Of a stretch of 64,000 bases of DNA, positions 1-8,294 are shown one piece after another. The stretch spans positions 4,898,001-4,962,000 of the forward strand of contig NZ_CP160453.1 in the NCBI RefSeq assembly GCF_040744945.1. Reading direction: 5' to 3'. This stretch comes from Saccharothrix sp. HUAS TT1 (lineage in GTDB: Bacteria > Actinomycetota > Actinomycetes > Mycobacteriales > Pseudonocardiaceae). The position numbers and the translations under genes were made by a program. The notes below the pieces were generated by a model. It searched no databases. It saw nothing but the letters and a program-made list of their open reading frames with translations, and was not told the origin of the DNA. Within the stretch, counting starts at the first letter, position 1. Every line of letters starts with the position of its first letter.

Positions 1-755
1 CCGGTCCCGCCGAGCGCCACGAGGTGCGCCCGGCGCAGTTCCGCGCCCGGCAGGACGCCCAGCTCCCGGTCCAGGACGCCGCGGACCCGGTCGAACAGGG
101 TCAGCGCCTCCCCGGTGCGGCCCGCGCGGTGCAGCGCCGTCACCATCGTCGCCTGGACGTCCTCGCGGAACGGGTGCCCCTCGACCACGTCCCGCAGCGC
201 GGCCACCGCCTCGTGCGGCCGGTCGAGGTCGAGCAGGGCCCGCGCCAGGGTCTCGCGGCCGGTGAGCAGGCGGTCGGCGAGCCCGGCCCGGACGGCGTCG
301 ACGTCGTCGCCGACGAGGCCGGGGAACGGGTCGCCGCGCCACAGCGACAACGCCTCGGACAGCGTCCGCGCCGCCCGCTCCGGCTCGCCGCCCGCCAGCT
401 CGCCGCACCCCGCCGCCACCCGGTCCTCGAACCGCAGGTGCGCCACCCGGTCGCGGTCGGCGGTGATGCGGTAGCCGTTGTCGTCGTTGTCGATCCGCGG
501 CCGTGCCGAGCCCGGGCCGCCGTCGTCGGCGTCGAGCGACCGGCGCAGCTGCCAGACGTAGGTCTTGAGGTTCCCGGCGGCCGAGCGCGGTGGGTGGTCG
601 CCCCACAGCGCCGCGGCCAGGCGGTCGACGCTCACCGGCTCACCGGCGTGCAGCAGGAGGCACGCCAGCACCAGCCGTGGCTTCCGCGCGACCGGCGGCG
701 TCCTGATCCCGTCGGCGGTCACCACGCCGACGTCGCCGAACACCTCCAGGTGCAT
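1..755 (-). CDS. SARP/AfsR-type transcriptional activator, 3' end cut by window
   Basis: Reading leftwards from an ATG at 755, an open frame runs to the window edge (251 codons seen, no stop). It begins MHLEVFGDVGVVTADG, then has a winged-helix OmpR-like DNA-binding region (LVLACLLLHAGEPVSVDRLAAALWG, shown here as key residues only in part; NLKTYVWQLRRSLD) at about residues 20-100, followed by a helical bacterial transcriptional activator domain (LSLWRGDPFPGL; HPFREDVQATMVTALHRAGR) at 100-245. This order is the family's: DNA binding, then TPR-like activation. SARPs switch on secondary-metabolite clusters; larger relatives carry an NB-ARC domain, and whether this one does lies outside the window. 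The target is unknown. It is divergent from the secreted-protein gene at 892 and the two share a 136-bp intergenic region. Confidence 0.88.
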   Translation of the reverse strand, partial: MHLEVFGDVGVVTADGIRTPPVARKPRLVLACLLLHAGEPVSVDRLAAALWGDHPPRSAAGNLKTYVWQLRRSLDADDGGPGSARPRIDNDDNGYRITADRDRVAHLRFEDRVAAGCGELAGGEPERAARTLSEALSLWRGDPFPGLVGDDVDAVRAGLADRLLTGRETLARALLDLDRPHEAVAALRDVVEGHPFREDVQATMVTALHRAGRTGEALTLFDRVRGVLDRELGVLPGAELRRAHLVALGGT

Positions 756-891
756 CCCCACCCCTGGGACAACGTAGCGCAGCGGTCCAGCCGCGACTGG
801 ACCGCTGCTGGACCGCCCGGCGGCACGCTCCCGGTGGTCGTCCCGCGGAGGGGTGGGGACGACCCCGAGTCCCGACTCACGAGGAGTGCGA

Positions 892-1353
892 ATGGGGAAG
901 TTCAAGACCGCGCTGATCGCCGCCTGCCTGGGCGTGATGGCGCTGCCGGCGGGAGCGGGACCGGCCGCCGCCGCGCCCGCCGGCCTCGGCGCGACGCAGG
1001 CGGACGGGCACTGCCTGCTGGAGGTGCCCGCCTGGAACACCGGCTACCTGCTGGGGATGGACTGCTCGTCGTGGGCGCGGGCGGAGTGGAACTCCGACGG
1101 CTCCCGCCCGGAGTACTTCGCGGTCGCGGCCAACCGGACCGTGTGGCACGCCTGGCCGGGCAGCGGCGGGTGGCGCCAGGTGCCGGGCAACAAGTCCGCC
1201 GACGACATCATCAACGGCACCGTCGGGGGCAAGCGGGCCTGGTGGTGGTCGGGCGGCGCGCGGCACGTGTCGATCTGGGTGACCGGCGGCACGGGCTACT
1301 GGTGCACCAGCGACCTCGGCAGCGGCTGGACCGGTGTGTGGCGCGACTGCTGA
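892..1353 (+). CDS. small secreted protein of unknown function
   Basis: 153 residues. Start chosen at the ATG at 892, with GAGGAG about 6 nt upstream, rather than the in-frame ATG at 853, because MGKFKTALIAACLGVMAL reads at once as a Sec signal peptide (positive n-region, hydrophobic core, AxA cleavage near residue 28). The mature part of about 120 residues is Trp-rich (NTGY, SSWARAEWNSDG, WHAWPGSGGW, WWWSGG, WTGVWRDC) and has four cysteines that could form two disulfides. The repeated WxxG..W spacing suggests a small beta-sheet, perhaps lectin-like, fold, but I recognise no family. It ends before a strong bidirectional hairpin. Function is not assignable from sequence. Confidence 0.8.
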   Translation: MGKFKTALIAACLGVMALPAGAGPAAAAPAGLGATQADGHCLLEVPAWNTGYLLGMDCSSWARAEWNSDGSRPEYFAVAANRTVWHAWPGSGGWRQVPGNKSADDIINGTVGGKRAWWWSGGARHVSIWVTGGTGYWCTSDLGSGWTGVWRDC

Positions 1354-1384
1354 CGGTCACGCCGCCCGCTCACGCCGGGTGAGT

Positions 1385-1423
1385 GCCGGGCCCCGCTCAG
1401 GGTAGGACCGGGCGGGGCCCGGC
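1385..1423. terminator. bidirectional hairpin between convergent genes
   Basis: A 12-bp perfect GC stem (1385-1396 pairs with 1412-1423) with a 15-nt loop lies between the stops of the convergent genes ending at 1353 (+) and 1432 (-). There is no clear U-tract, as is usual for high-GC actinomycete terminators. Confidence 0.7.
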
Positions 1424-1431
1424 GGTCGCGC

Positions 1432-2457
1432 CTACTCGGCGTGGTGCGCGCGACCGAGCGACCTCGCGGGCGCGGCCCGCAGTGCGCGGATCTTCCTGCG
1501 GACGCGCCAGAGCGCGAGGACGATCCCCAGGAACAGCGCCAGGGCGGCCAGGGCGGTCCAGGGCACGGCCCACAGGGACGCTTCGGCGGTCGCGGGTTCC
1601 ACCGCGCCGCCGAGGGACTGGGTCGCCGACGTGACCGGCTCGGCCGTGACCCGGACGTCGAGCGGTCCGAGCGGCCACACGTCGGTGAGGGTCCGGGTCA
1701 GCGTCACGGCGTTGCCCGGCAGCAGTTCCGGCAGCACCTCGTCGGTGGTCGAGCGCTCGCCGAGCCCGAACGGGCCGCTCAGGCTCACCGACGGCAGCAG
1801 CGACAGGCGCAGGTTGCCCTCGTTGACCAGGGTGAAGGTGACGTCGGCCTCGCCGGTCCCCGCGGGGTTCGGCGTGCCGCGGTAGGACGGTGTCACCGAG
1901 TCGATCCGCACGCCCGCCTCGATCGGGCCGGCGACCCGGGCGTAGAGCCTGGCGCCCACTCGGCGCTCCACCTCGACCTGGGCGTCGGCGCCGGTGGTCA
2001 GGGCGGCGACGAGCCCGCCCACGTGGTCGCCGGGCTCGGCGTCGGCGGGGACCGTGACGCTGAACGGCACGACGACGGTGTCGCGGGCGGGGACGACGAC
2101 CCGCGGTGCGGAGAGGGCGACCCAGTTGCCGACCACCGCGGACGTCTCGTCGCGGGCGAGCAGGTCGAACCCGCCGGTGCCGGTGTTGACCGCGTCGCCC
2201 GCGTAGAGGTCCAGCGTCAGCTCGCCCTCCCCGAGGTTGCGCACGGCGAGGTGGTCGTCGTACCGCATCCCGGGTTCCACGACGTAGTCGAACCGGGCCC
2301 GGCCGTCCGGACCGGCGGCCGAGGCCGGGGTCACCGACCAGGTCTGCCGGTCGGTTCCCGGCTCGGCGGGCTGCGCCACCGCGGGCTGCGCCGGCAGCAG
2401 TGCGGCGACCGCCAGGACGGCTCCGACGCGTCGAGCCGCGGCCAACAGGGTTCTCAC
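1432..2457 (-). CDS. DUF916-like (WxL-interacting) membrane-anchored surface protein
   Basis: 341 residues from a GTG at 2457 (GGAG 7 nt upstream). There is a signal peptide (VRTLLAAARRVGAVLAVAAL, cleavage near AVA-QP), then an Ig-like region of about 130 residues (FDYVVEPGMRYDDHLAVRNL; WVALSAPRVVVPARDTVVV; PGDHVGGLVAAL) with the features of the DUF916/WxL-protein peptidoglycan-binding family. A second Ig-like domain follows, then one TM helix near residues 300-322 and a basic tail (RVRRKIRAL). In Firmicutes, DUF916 proteins hold WxL proteins at the cell wall. The next gene upstream in this operon (2526-4016) ends in a WxL-like domain, so the pair may form such a complex. The family call is by recognition, the partnership by context. 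Confidence 0.72.
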   Translation of the reverse strand: MRTLLAAARRVGAVLAVAALLPAQPAVAQPAEPGTDRQTWSVTPASAAGPDGRARFDYVVEPGMRYDDHLAVRNLGEGELTLDLYAGDAVNTGTGGFDLLARDETSAVVGNWVALSAPRVVVPARDTVVVPFSVTVPADAEPGDHVGGLVAALTTGADAQVEVERRVGARLYARVAGPIEAGVRIDSVTPSYRGTPNPAGTGEADVTFTLVNEGNLRLSLLPSVSLSGPFGLGERSTTDEVLPELLPGNAVTLTRTLTDVWPLGPLDVRVTAEPVTSATQSLGGAVEPATAEASLWAVPWTALAALALFLGIVLALWRVRRKIRALRAAPARSLGRAHHAE

Positions 2458-2482
2458 GAGCGCTCCAGCACGGGGAATGGGT

Positions 2483-2516
2483 GGTGCGGGTCCGCGACTG
2501 AGAGCGGACCCGCACC
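2483..2516 (-). terminator. intra-operon hairpin downstream of the WxL-like gene
   Basis: A 13-bp perfect stem (2483-2495 with 2504-2516) and 8-nt loop sit in the 68-bp gap between the co-directional genes 2526-4016 and 1432-2457. It may attenuate read-through and lower expression of the DUF916-like gene relative to its partner. Confidence 0.6.
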
Positions 2517-2525
2517 GGGGGTGGA

Positions 2526-4016
2526 CTAGATGGCGGTGAGGATGAGCAGCGCCCGGTAGGCGCCCGGCGCCAGGTCGGCGGGGGCCTCCAGGCTCAGCCC
2601 GGCGCCGAGCTGGGCCGTGCCGCGACCGGCGCCGGCCGCCGCGGTGCCCAGCTGCGACCAGGTGGCCAGGCCGTTGCCGGCGGTGAAGCCGGAGGCGACC
2701 TGCGGACCCGCGGTCACGGTCTGGTTGGCCGAGGTCGACAGCACGGTGGGCGTCCAGCCCAGGTGCTTGCCGCCGAGCTGCTGCCCGTCGACCGTGGTGA
2801 AGGCCCGCACCCGGCCGGAGGCGTTCCAGCCGGGGTTGTCGGCGCGGGTGTCGGTGACCGTGATCGGCTTGAGCGCGCCGGCGGCGGTGTAGCGGTCGGC
2901 GGCCGGGTTGAGCGTGAGCGCGCCCAGGTCCACCTCGCGGTTCTCCGGCGCGACGCTGATGGCCAGCACGCCCTCCTGCGCGCTCAGCGTCGTGGTGATG
3001 GTCGGGCCGTTGACCGGGTCGTTGCCGTGGTCGTCCACGTCGATGACGACCGGCGCGGACTCGGCGACCACCTTGTGGTCGTGGTCGTACAGCACGACCT
3101 TGACCTCGCGGTTGTCGTCGGCGGTGCGCACGACGAAGCCGTACTTGCCGCTGAGGGCGCCCGGCACGACCGACCACTCGGCCTCACCCGCGGCGCGGGT
3201 GAACCAGTGGTAGTGCTCCTCGCCGGTCGGCGGGGTCTGCACGGCGGTCAGGGCCGCCACGCCGCCCGCGTGGTAGTGCGCGCCCAAGCCGGTGATGGTG
3301 AGCTGCGTGGCCGGTGCGCCGGGGTCCGGCGTCGGTTCCTGCGGCAGCTCCTCGCCGACGAAGAACGTGTAGGTGGTGGGCGGCAACCGGGTGGCGGCGC
3401 CGCCGGGCGGCGTCACCGAGGCCCGCACGGTGACGCGGTACTCGCCCTGCTCGGTGAAGCCCCAGTTGACGTGCTCGTGGTCGGCCGCGCTGGTGAACGA
3501 CTTCGGGCCGCCCTCGGCGGAGGCCAGGAAGACGTTCGGGCCGTCCTCGGTGTTCTGCCAGAGCGCGAACGCGCCGGGACCCTCGACGGAGTCGAGGTCG
3601 TAGGTCACGGAGGTGCCCTGGGCGACGGCCGAGCTGTAGCCGAAGCCGCCGAACACCTGACCGGCCTGGGACGTCTGGGGCAGCAGGTAGTAGGTGCCGC
3701 CCTGCGGCTTCCAGCCGGGCAGGCCGGCGACGGTCGCGCTGACCGTGCGCGAGGCGACCGACGGCTTGGCCTGGACGACGAGGTCGGCGGGCGCGACGTT
3801 GCCGGCGGCGGTGTGCGCCACCAGGGCGTGGGCCGAGTCCACCACGTCGATGTAGAACACGTCGACGTGGCCCTCGGACACGACCTGCCCGTCGGTGGCG
3901 GCGTGGGCTGTTCCGGTCAGGGAGCCCAAGGCGAGCCCCAGGGCGGTGACCGAGGCCAGGGTGGCGGTGTACCGCCTCGCCCGGCGTCCGGTCCTGCGGT
4001 CCTGCACTGCGTTCAC
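2526..4016 (-). CDS. surface protein: anchored-repeat domain fused to a WxL-like domain
   Basis: 496 residues from a GTG at 4016, preceded by GAGGAAG at good spacing. A signal peptide with a twin-arginine-like run (RRTGRRARRY) is cleaved near AHA-AT (about residue 40). Residues 45-225 are an actinobacterial surface-anchored repeat domain (family of TIGR03769 / 'choice-of-anchor M'): GHVDVFYIDV, QVFGGFGY, HEHVNWGFTEQGEYRVTV, YTFFVG. An Ig-like linker (240-330) follows. The last 160 residues (LTLNPAADRYTAAGALKPI ... LSLEAPADLAPGAYRALLIL) look like a WxL-type wall-binding beta domain rather than an LPxTG anchor. Its operon partner is a DUF916-like protein. It lies in the arm divergent from the ABC transporter, probably under the same Zur-like control. 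The WxL assignment is inference. Confidence 0.78.
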   Translation of the reverse strand: MNAVQDRRTGRRARRYTATLASVTALGLALGSLTGTAHAATDGQVVSEGHVDVFYIDVVDSAHALVAHTAAGNVAPADLVVQAKPSVASRTVSATVAGLPGWKPQGGTYYLLPQTSQAGQVFGGFGYSSAVAQGTSVTYDLDSVEGPGAFALWQNTEDGPNVFLASAEGGPKSFTSAADHEHVNWGFTEQGEYRVTVRASVTPPGGAATRLPPTTYTFFVGEELPQEPTPDPGAPATQLTITGLGAHYHAGGVAALTAVQTPPTGEEHYHWFTRAAGEAEWSVVPGALSGKYGFVVRTADDNREVKVVLYDHDHKVVAESAPVVIDVDDHGNDPVNGPTITTTLSAQEGVLAISVAPENREVDLGALTLNPAADRYTAAGALKPITVTDTRADNPGWNASGRVRAFTTVDGQQLGGKHLGWTPTVLSTSANQTVTAGPQVASGFTAGNGLATWSQLGTAAAGAGRGTAQLGAGLSLEAPADLAPGAYRALLILTAI

Positions 4017-4034
4017 AGTTCTTCCTCGGTTCTG

Positions 4035-4054
4035 GCCGGGCGGGGGTGCCCGGC
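4035..4054 (-). terminator. weak intergenic hairpin
   Basis: A 7-bp perfect GC stem (4035-4041 with 4048-4054) and 6-nt loop lie in the 96-bp gap between two co-directional surface-protein genes. This may be a pause site or attenuator; short stems are common in such GC-rich DNA. Confidence 0.3.
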
Positions 4055-4112
4055 GCGGTGGGGTGGCGTCCTCGGACGCCGGAGGGGACGTGCTCCTTCC
4101 TCGCGGGGTGGT

Positions 4113-6329
4113 TCAGGGACGTCGACGGGCCGCGGCCAGGGTGGCCAGGCTGGTCAGGAGCAGGCCGAGGGGGATCAGCAGCGCGGCGGCGACGGCCAGG
4201 CCGAGCAGGTGCTCGCCGCCCAGGCCGGTGCTCGCCAGGCCGGGCGCGCCGAGCGCGCACTCCTGCCCACCCGCCGTGCGGCCGACCGTCTCCACGACCT
4301 CGGGCGCGGTTCGCGCCGTGTCCGGGTCGCCCGGGCCGACGTGGAAGGCCAGGGTGCTCTTCGCCGACAGCGGTCGGCCGTCCACCGTGCCGTTGAAGGA
4401 GAAGGTCGCCGAGTACGCCCCGGGCGCCGTGAAGGCCCACACGGCGTGGACGTGGACGCCGGAGCGGCCGACCGGGACGGTGGTGGAGCGGGGGAAGCCC
4501 TCGGCGGTGCCGAAGTGGCGGGCGCCGACGCCGCCGAACGGGTCCTGGCCGTACACGGCGAGCCTGCCGGGTCCTTCCAGGCCCTCCAAGGTCATGGTGA
4601 CGTCCCCGGTGACCGCGGCCGGCACGGACGGGTGCTGGGTGTTCCACCCGATCCACGGCACGCCGGGGGACTGGGTCAGCGGGATCGTCCACACCGGACC
4701 GGAACCGAGGAAGTCGTAGCCCGAGCCCGTCGGCGGGGTGGTGCGCGCCGCGTCGGTCAGGTGGAACACGTACCCGGAGGGGTCGCGCCACGCCGGTGTC
4801 CCGTCGCGGTCGTCCTTGACACGTGCGACGAACGCGCCGTCCTCGACCACCGGTCCGTAGTCGAAGTGCCCGTCGGAGACGACTTCCGCCGCTCCGGCTT
4901 CGGCGGTTCGGGTGACTGCGGTCGGGACGCACGGCGCGGTGGTGCTGCTCGGAGGTGGCGGGGTCTCGGGGACGGTCGTCGTTGGTGGCGCGGTGGTGGG
5001 CGCCGAGGTCGTCGGAGCCGTCGACGTGGTCGGCGGGGCAGGGGGAGCAACGCGCAGGGTGACGGACCGGGCGGAGGCCGCGACGCCGCCTTCGGGGTCC
5101 AGCAGGTCGAAACCGAGTTCGGCGCCGTCCAGGTCGGCGGTGGCCGCGAGGCTCAGGGCGTCACCGGTTCCGCGCGGCGTGGCGGTCGCGCCCTTTTTGG
5201 TCCACCACGCCACGGTGTGGTCCGGGCGCGGCGGGGTGACCAGCGCGGTGGCGGTGATGGTCTCCCCTGCGGAGTAGCGGTCGCGCGCACCGACCACGGC
5301 GACGCCGGGCGGTGCTCTCGGGTCGGCCACGGCAGGTGACCACGAGGGCGCGACCAGGTCCCCGACCTCCGGCACGAACCGCGCGGTGTAGGCGAGGGCG
5401 GTGCGATCGGGGACGTCCAGCACGGCCTGGCCGCCGTCGAGCGCGGCGTGGCCCACGACCTCGTCGCGATCGGGGTGGTGGCCGTGGAACTCGACCCACC
5501 CGGTGGGGACGCCGCCGTGCAGGTGGGCGGGTCCGCCGGTCACCCGGCCCGTGAGCCGCGGTCCGTCGGCGGTGTCCGCCACGTCGAGCGACGTCGTGGT
5601 CGGCGTGGTCGTGCGCGGGCCGACCACGACGACGTAGCGCGCGGGGGCCGATGTCAGCGGTGCGCCCGACGAGGCGGTGGCCGAGGCGGTGAACTCCAGC
5701 TCGTAGACGCCCGGTGCGGTGAACGCCCAGTTGGCGTGCGCGTGCGTCGGCACCGCGACGCGCGACGTCCGCAGGCCGGGGTCGTGCGAGCTCCAGACCC
5801 GGTCGGGCCCGTCGACGCCGGTGAGGTAGACCTCGACCCGGCCGGGCCCGCGCGCCTCGCGGAGGGTGATGTCGACCGCGTCGCCGGCGAGCGCGCCGCG
5901 CGGCACGGACTCGGTGTTCCAGCCGGCCCACAGGACCCCCGGCTGGAACGCCTGCGGCACCACGTGGACCGGTGCGCCGGCCGGGACGCCGAGGAAGTCG
6001 TAGGCCGGAGCGCTCGGCGCGGGCCGCAGCGCGGCGTCGGTGACGTTCACGGTGGTGCGCGCGGTGTCGAACCGGGTGGCCACGCGGTCCACATCGGACT
6101 GACCGCCGACTGCCAGGGTTTCCGCTTCGAGGAACACCGACACCAGGTCGACGTGCCCCGTCGCGAGCAGCTGCCGCTGTGGTGGCCCGGGAGCCGGTCC
6201 TTGTTCGGCCGCCGCCGTCGCGGGCGTCGCGCCGGAGACGGCGGTGGTGAGCAGGAGGGCGGTCGTGGCGCGCGCGAACTTGACCGCGAGGGTGGCGCCT
6301 GCGTGGGACTTCACTGGGCGGGACCGCAT
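4113..6329 (-). CDS. ABC-transporter-associated surface protein with two anchored-repeat domains and sortase signal
   Basis: 738 residues from an ATG at 6329 (GAGAGGGAG upstream). A signal peptide ends near residue 41. Two copies of the anchored-repeat domain occupy about 55-240 (GHVDLVSVFL, GVLWAGWNTESV, VEVYLTGVDGPDRVW, HAHANWAFTAPGVYELEF) and 480-680 (GHFDYGPVVEDG, VPWIGWNTQHPS, HVHAVWAFTAPGAY). Between them are an Ig-like spacer and a Thr/Pro-rich stretch. The C-terminus is LASTG, a hydrophobic helix and AARRRP, a sortase-type wall anchor with A in place of P. This is the architecture of the TIGRFAM 'ABC transporter-associated repeat protein' (TIGR03773-like). Conserved His/Asn pairs (H-x-H-x-NW) may bind metal for the divergent transporter; that is inference. 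Confidence 0.85.
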   Translation of the reverse strand: MRSRPVKSHAGATLAVKFARATTALLLTTAVSGATPATAAAEQGPAPGPPQRQLLATGHVDLVSVFLEAETLAVGGQSDVDRVATRFDTARTTVNVTDAALRPAPSAPAYDFLGVPAGAPVHVVPQAFQPGVLWAGWNTESVPRGALAGDAVDITLREARGPGRVEVYLTGVDGPDRVWSSHDPGLRTSRVAVPTHAHANWAFTAPGVYELEFTASATASSGAPLTSAPARYVVVVGPRTTTPTTTSLDVADTADGPRLTGRVTGGPAHLHGGVPTGWVEFHGHHPDRDEVVGHAALDGGQAVLDVPDRTALAYTARFVPEVGDLVAPSWSPAVADPRAPPGVAVVGARDRYSAGETITATALVTPPRPDHTVAWWTKKGATATPRGTGDALSLAATADLDGAELGFDLLDPEGGVAASARSVTLRVAPPAPPTTSTAPTTSAPTTAPPTTTVPETPPPPSSTTAPCVPTAVTRTAEAGAAEVVSDGHFDYGPVVEDGAFVARVKDDRDGTPAWRDPSGYVFHLTDAARTTPPTGSGYDFLGSGPVWTIPLTQSPGVPWIGWNTQHPSVPAAVTGDVTMTLEGLEGPGRLAVYGQDPFGGVGARHFGTAEGFPRSTTVPVGRSGVHVHAVWAFTAPGAYSATFSFNGTVDGRPLSAKSTLAFHVGPGDPDTARTAPEVVETVGRTAGGQECALGAPGLASTGLGGEHLLGLAVAAALLIPLGLLLTSLATLAAARRRP

Positions 6330-6371
6330 GTCTCCCTCTCGTGGGACCGGATGCCGTCACGCTAATCTAAA

Positions 6372-6386
6372 TGATAATCCTTTTCA
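6372..6386. promoter_or_regulatory. Zur-like box upstream of the surface-protein operon
   Basis: TGATAATCCTTTTCA matches 12 of 15 positions of the palindrome TGAAAATGATTTTCA, which I use from memory as a typical actinobacterial Zur site. It lies 43-57 bp upstream of the ATG at 6329, in an AT-rich patch unlike the surrounding GC-rich DNA. Zinc control of this arm is the simplest reading; a manganese- or iron-sensing Fur homologue is possible. Confidence 0.55.
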
Positions 6387-6456
6387 ACAACTTGCCGTGC
6401 GTGACCGGGTCGTCACGCTTCCGCTTGCGGTGCAGGGACTTCGGGTCCGCCGGCGG

Positions 6457-6651
6457 TCAGGGCTGCACGGTGAAGCTGTAGCTCCTCTGGCCAGTGGTGA
6501 CCGCGCCGCCGGCCGCCTTGGTCGTGGTGGCCTCGAAGACGGCGGCGACCAGCGCGGTCGGCGGGCCGACCGTGTCGGTGGTGAAGACGCTGAAGTCGCC
6601 GGGCGCGCCGCGGACCTGGCGCCCAGCAGGACCGCGTTCCCACACTCGCAC
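6457..6651 (-). pseudogene. remnant of an anchored-repeat domain gene
   Basis: A 64-codon minus-strand frame in the gap between the divergent operons reads APGDFSVFTTDT and then, after a missing stretch, VFEATTTKAAGGAVTTGQR and SYSFTV. These are two pieces of the same surface domain seen in the neighbouring genes (the VEGPG.xVY segment and the YRLTFEAxA...YTFxV segment), but the H-x-H-x-NW core between them is gone. There is no signal peptide or anchor. A Zur-like site (6653-6667) sits directly upstream, as it would for a former operon gene. I read it as a deletion remnant of another surface-protein or binding-protein gene. A short functional peptide is possible but unlikely. Confidence 0.62.
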
Positions 6652-6652
6652 A

Positions 6653-6703
6653 CGGTTATCGTTTTCAGAACGGCCGGACGGCGTATTGAAAACGGTTGTC
6701 GTT
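6653..6703. promoter_or_regulatory. paired Zur-like sites upstream of the ABC operon
   Basis: Two half-conserved sites lie in tandem: GGTTATCGTTTTCA ending at 6667 (about 9/15 to TGAAAATGATTTTCA) and TGAAAACGGTTGTCG at 6687-6701 (11/15). The second is followed by TATTAGG at 6706-6712, which could be a -10 region for the + strand operon starting at 6765. Two sites about 20 bp apart would suit cooperative repressor binding. The identification rests on motif similarity only. Confidence 0.48.
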
Positions 6704-6764
6704 CGTATTAGGTTCGCCGTGCCCCCGCCGATCGGGCGACGGGTGTCTGGAGGTTCGAGAACAC

Positions 6765-8294
6765 ATGCGAGTGCGTGCGCCCTCGCGGGCCGCCGCGACC
6801 TTGTGCGCGGTCCTGCTCACCGTGACCGCGTGCACCTCGGCGGGGGAGCGGGGCGACGGCGACGGCCTGTCCGTGGTCGCCACCACCGAAATCCTCGCCG
6901 ACCTGGCGCGCAACGTCGGGGGAGGGCGCGTCCGGGTCGACTCGCTGGTGCCGCCCGGCGGTGACCCGCACTCCTACGAGCCCACGCCCGCCGACGCGAA
7001 GAAGGTCGCGGCGGCGGACGTGACGTTCACCAACCACCTGCTGCTGGAGGAGCAGCGCCTGATCAAGGCGGTCGACGCCAACGCGCGCGAGGGGACGCCG
7101 AACGTCTCGCTGGCCGAGGCGTCGGAGACCTACGGCGCGCACGTGATCCCGTTGGTGGAGGACGTCGGGCTCGACGTGCTGTGGCTCGGGCTGCGCGTGC
7201 GCGGCGACGGCGCGCAGCGCGGCGCCACCCGCACCTCCGAGGTGCGGCTGACCGCGACCGCGGTGGAGGGCCCGGGGGAGCTGGTGGCCTACCTCACCGA
7301 GTCCCTGGGCAAACCGGTGGTGTACTTCGACTCCGGCGACGGCCTGTCCGATGTGGACTCCACCACCCTGCCGCCCGCCGCGCACACCCACCTCAACTGG
7401 GCGTTCACCGAACCGGGCGCCTACCGGCTGACCCTGCGCGCGTCCCTGCTCAACGACGGCGCCGCCGAGGCGCCGCTGGGGGAGAGCACCTTCACGTTCG
7501 CGGTGGGCGTCGACCCGACCGGCATCGCGGGCACCGTGCTGGGCGAGGGGCACACCGACCTGACCGTCGACCTGGACACCGGCGAGCTGTACACGTTCAA
7601 CGACCGCGCCGGCGGCACCACGCAGCAGGTCGTGCCCGCCTCGGACGCCGTCATCGAGGTGCCGAACAAGGCCATCACGACGGTGCCCGACGACGCCCGG
7701 TTCGCGTTCCTGGGCAGCGGCGGCGCGTCGGTGCACCAGCTGCCGCAGGCGGTGCTGGGCAAGCACGTGCACGGCGAGATCGACCCGCACCTGTGGCAGG
7801 ACGTGCGCAACGGCCGCGCCTACGCCGAGCTGATCCGGGACACGCTGCGCGCCGCCGACCCCGGCGGCGCGGCGGACTACGACCGCAACACCCGCGACTA
7901 CCTGGCCCGGCTCGACGAACTGGACGCGCGGGTCCGCGAGACCGTGGCGGCCGTGCCCCGGCACCGCCGCCACCTGGTCACCACGCACGACGGGTTCGGC
8001 TACTTCGCCAACGCCTACGAGATGACCGTGGCCGGCTTCGTGGTGCCCAACCCCGCGCAGGAACCCAGCGTCGAGGACGTCCGCAAGCTGACCGAGACCA
8101 TCCGCAACCTGGAGGTGCCCGCGGTCTTCATGGAACCCAACCTCGCCCAACGCGGCTCGGTGCTCACCCAGGTCGCCCGCGACCAGGGCGTCCAGGTGTG
8201 CCTGCTGTACGGGGACTCCTTCGACGAGCGCACCCGCAGCTACGCCGACATGATGCGCCACAACGCGGAGGAGGTCGCCCGGTGCCTCGCCTGA
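6765..8294 (+). CDS. anchored-repeat ABC transporter, metal-binding lipoprotein with inserted surface domain
   Basis: 509 residues from the ATG at 6765 (GGAGG 11 nt upstream). The lipobox TVTAC puts the lipidated Cys at 23. It is a ZnuA/TroA-type metal-binding protein (family of TIGR03772): GGDPHSYEP with His69, IDPHLWQDVRN with His342, THDGFGYFANAY with His408, and YGDSFD with Asp484 as the likely four ligands. Between ligands one and two, residues of about 130-335 are foreign to ZnuA and consist of anchored-repeat domain sequence: a C-terminal half (VEGPGELVAYLT, HTHLNWAFTEPGAYRLTL, FTFAVG) followed by an N-terminal half (GHTDLTVDLDTGELYTF, FAFLGSGGASVHQLPQAV). It is the first gene of a five-gene overlapping operon. 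It captures Zn2+ or Mn2+ at the membrane. Confidence 0.9.
   Translation: MRVRAPSRAAATLCAVLLTVTACTSAGERGDGDGLSVVATTEILADLARNVGGGRVRVDSLVPPGGDPHSYEPTPADAKKVAAADVTFTNHLLLEEQRLIKAVDANAREGTPNVSLAEASETYGAHVIPLVEDVGLDVLWLGLRVRGDGAQRGATRTSEVRLTATAVEGPGELVAYLTESLGKPVVYFDSGDGLSDVDSTTLPPAAHTHLNWAFTEPGAYRLTLRASLLNDGAAEAPLGESTFTFAVGVDPTGIAGTVLGEGHTDLTVDLDTGELYTFNDRAGGTTQQVVPASDAVIEVPNKAITTVPDDARFAFLGSGGASVHQLPQAVLGKHVHGEIDPHLWQDVRNGRAYAELIRDTLRAADPGGAADYDRNTRDYLARLDELDARVRETVAAVPRHRRHLVTTHDGFGYFANAYEMTVAGFVVPNPAQEPSVEDVRKLTETIRNLEVPAVFMEPNLAQRGSVLTQVARDQGVQVCLLYGDSFDERTRSYADMMRHNAEEVARCLA

Noticed and set aside
2763..5339. 858-codon plus-strand frame opposite the surface-protein genes
   Set aside because: It is low-complexity and overlaps two well-supported minus-strand genes; an antisense artefact.
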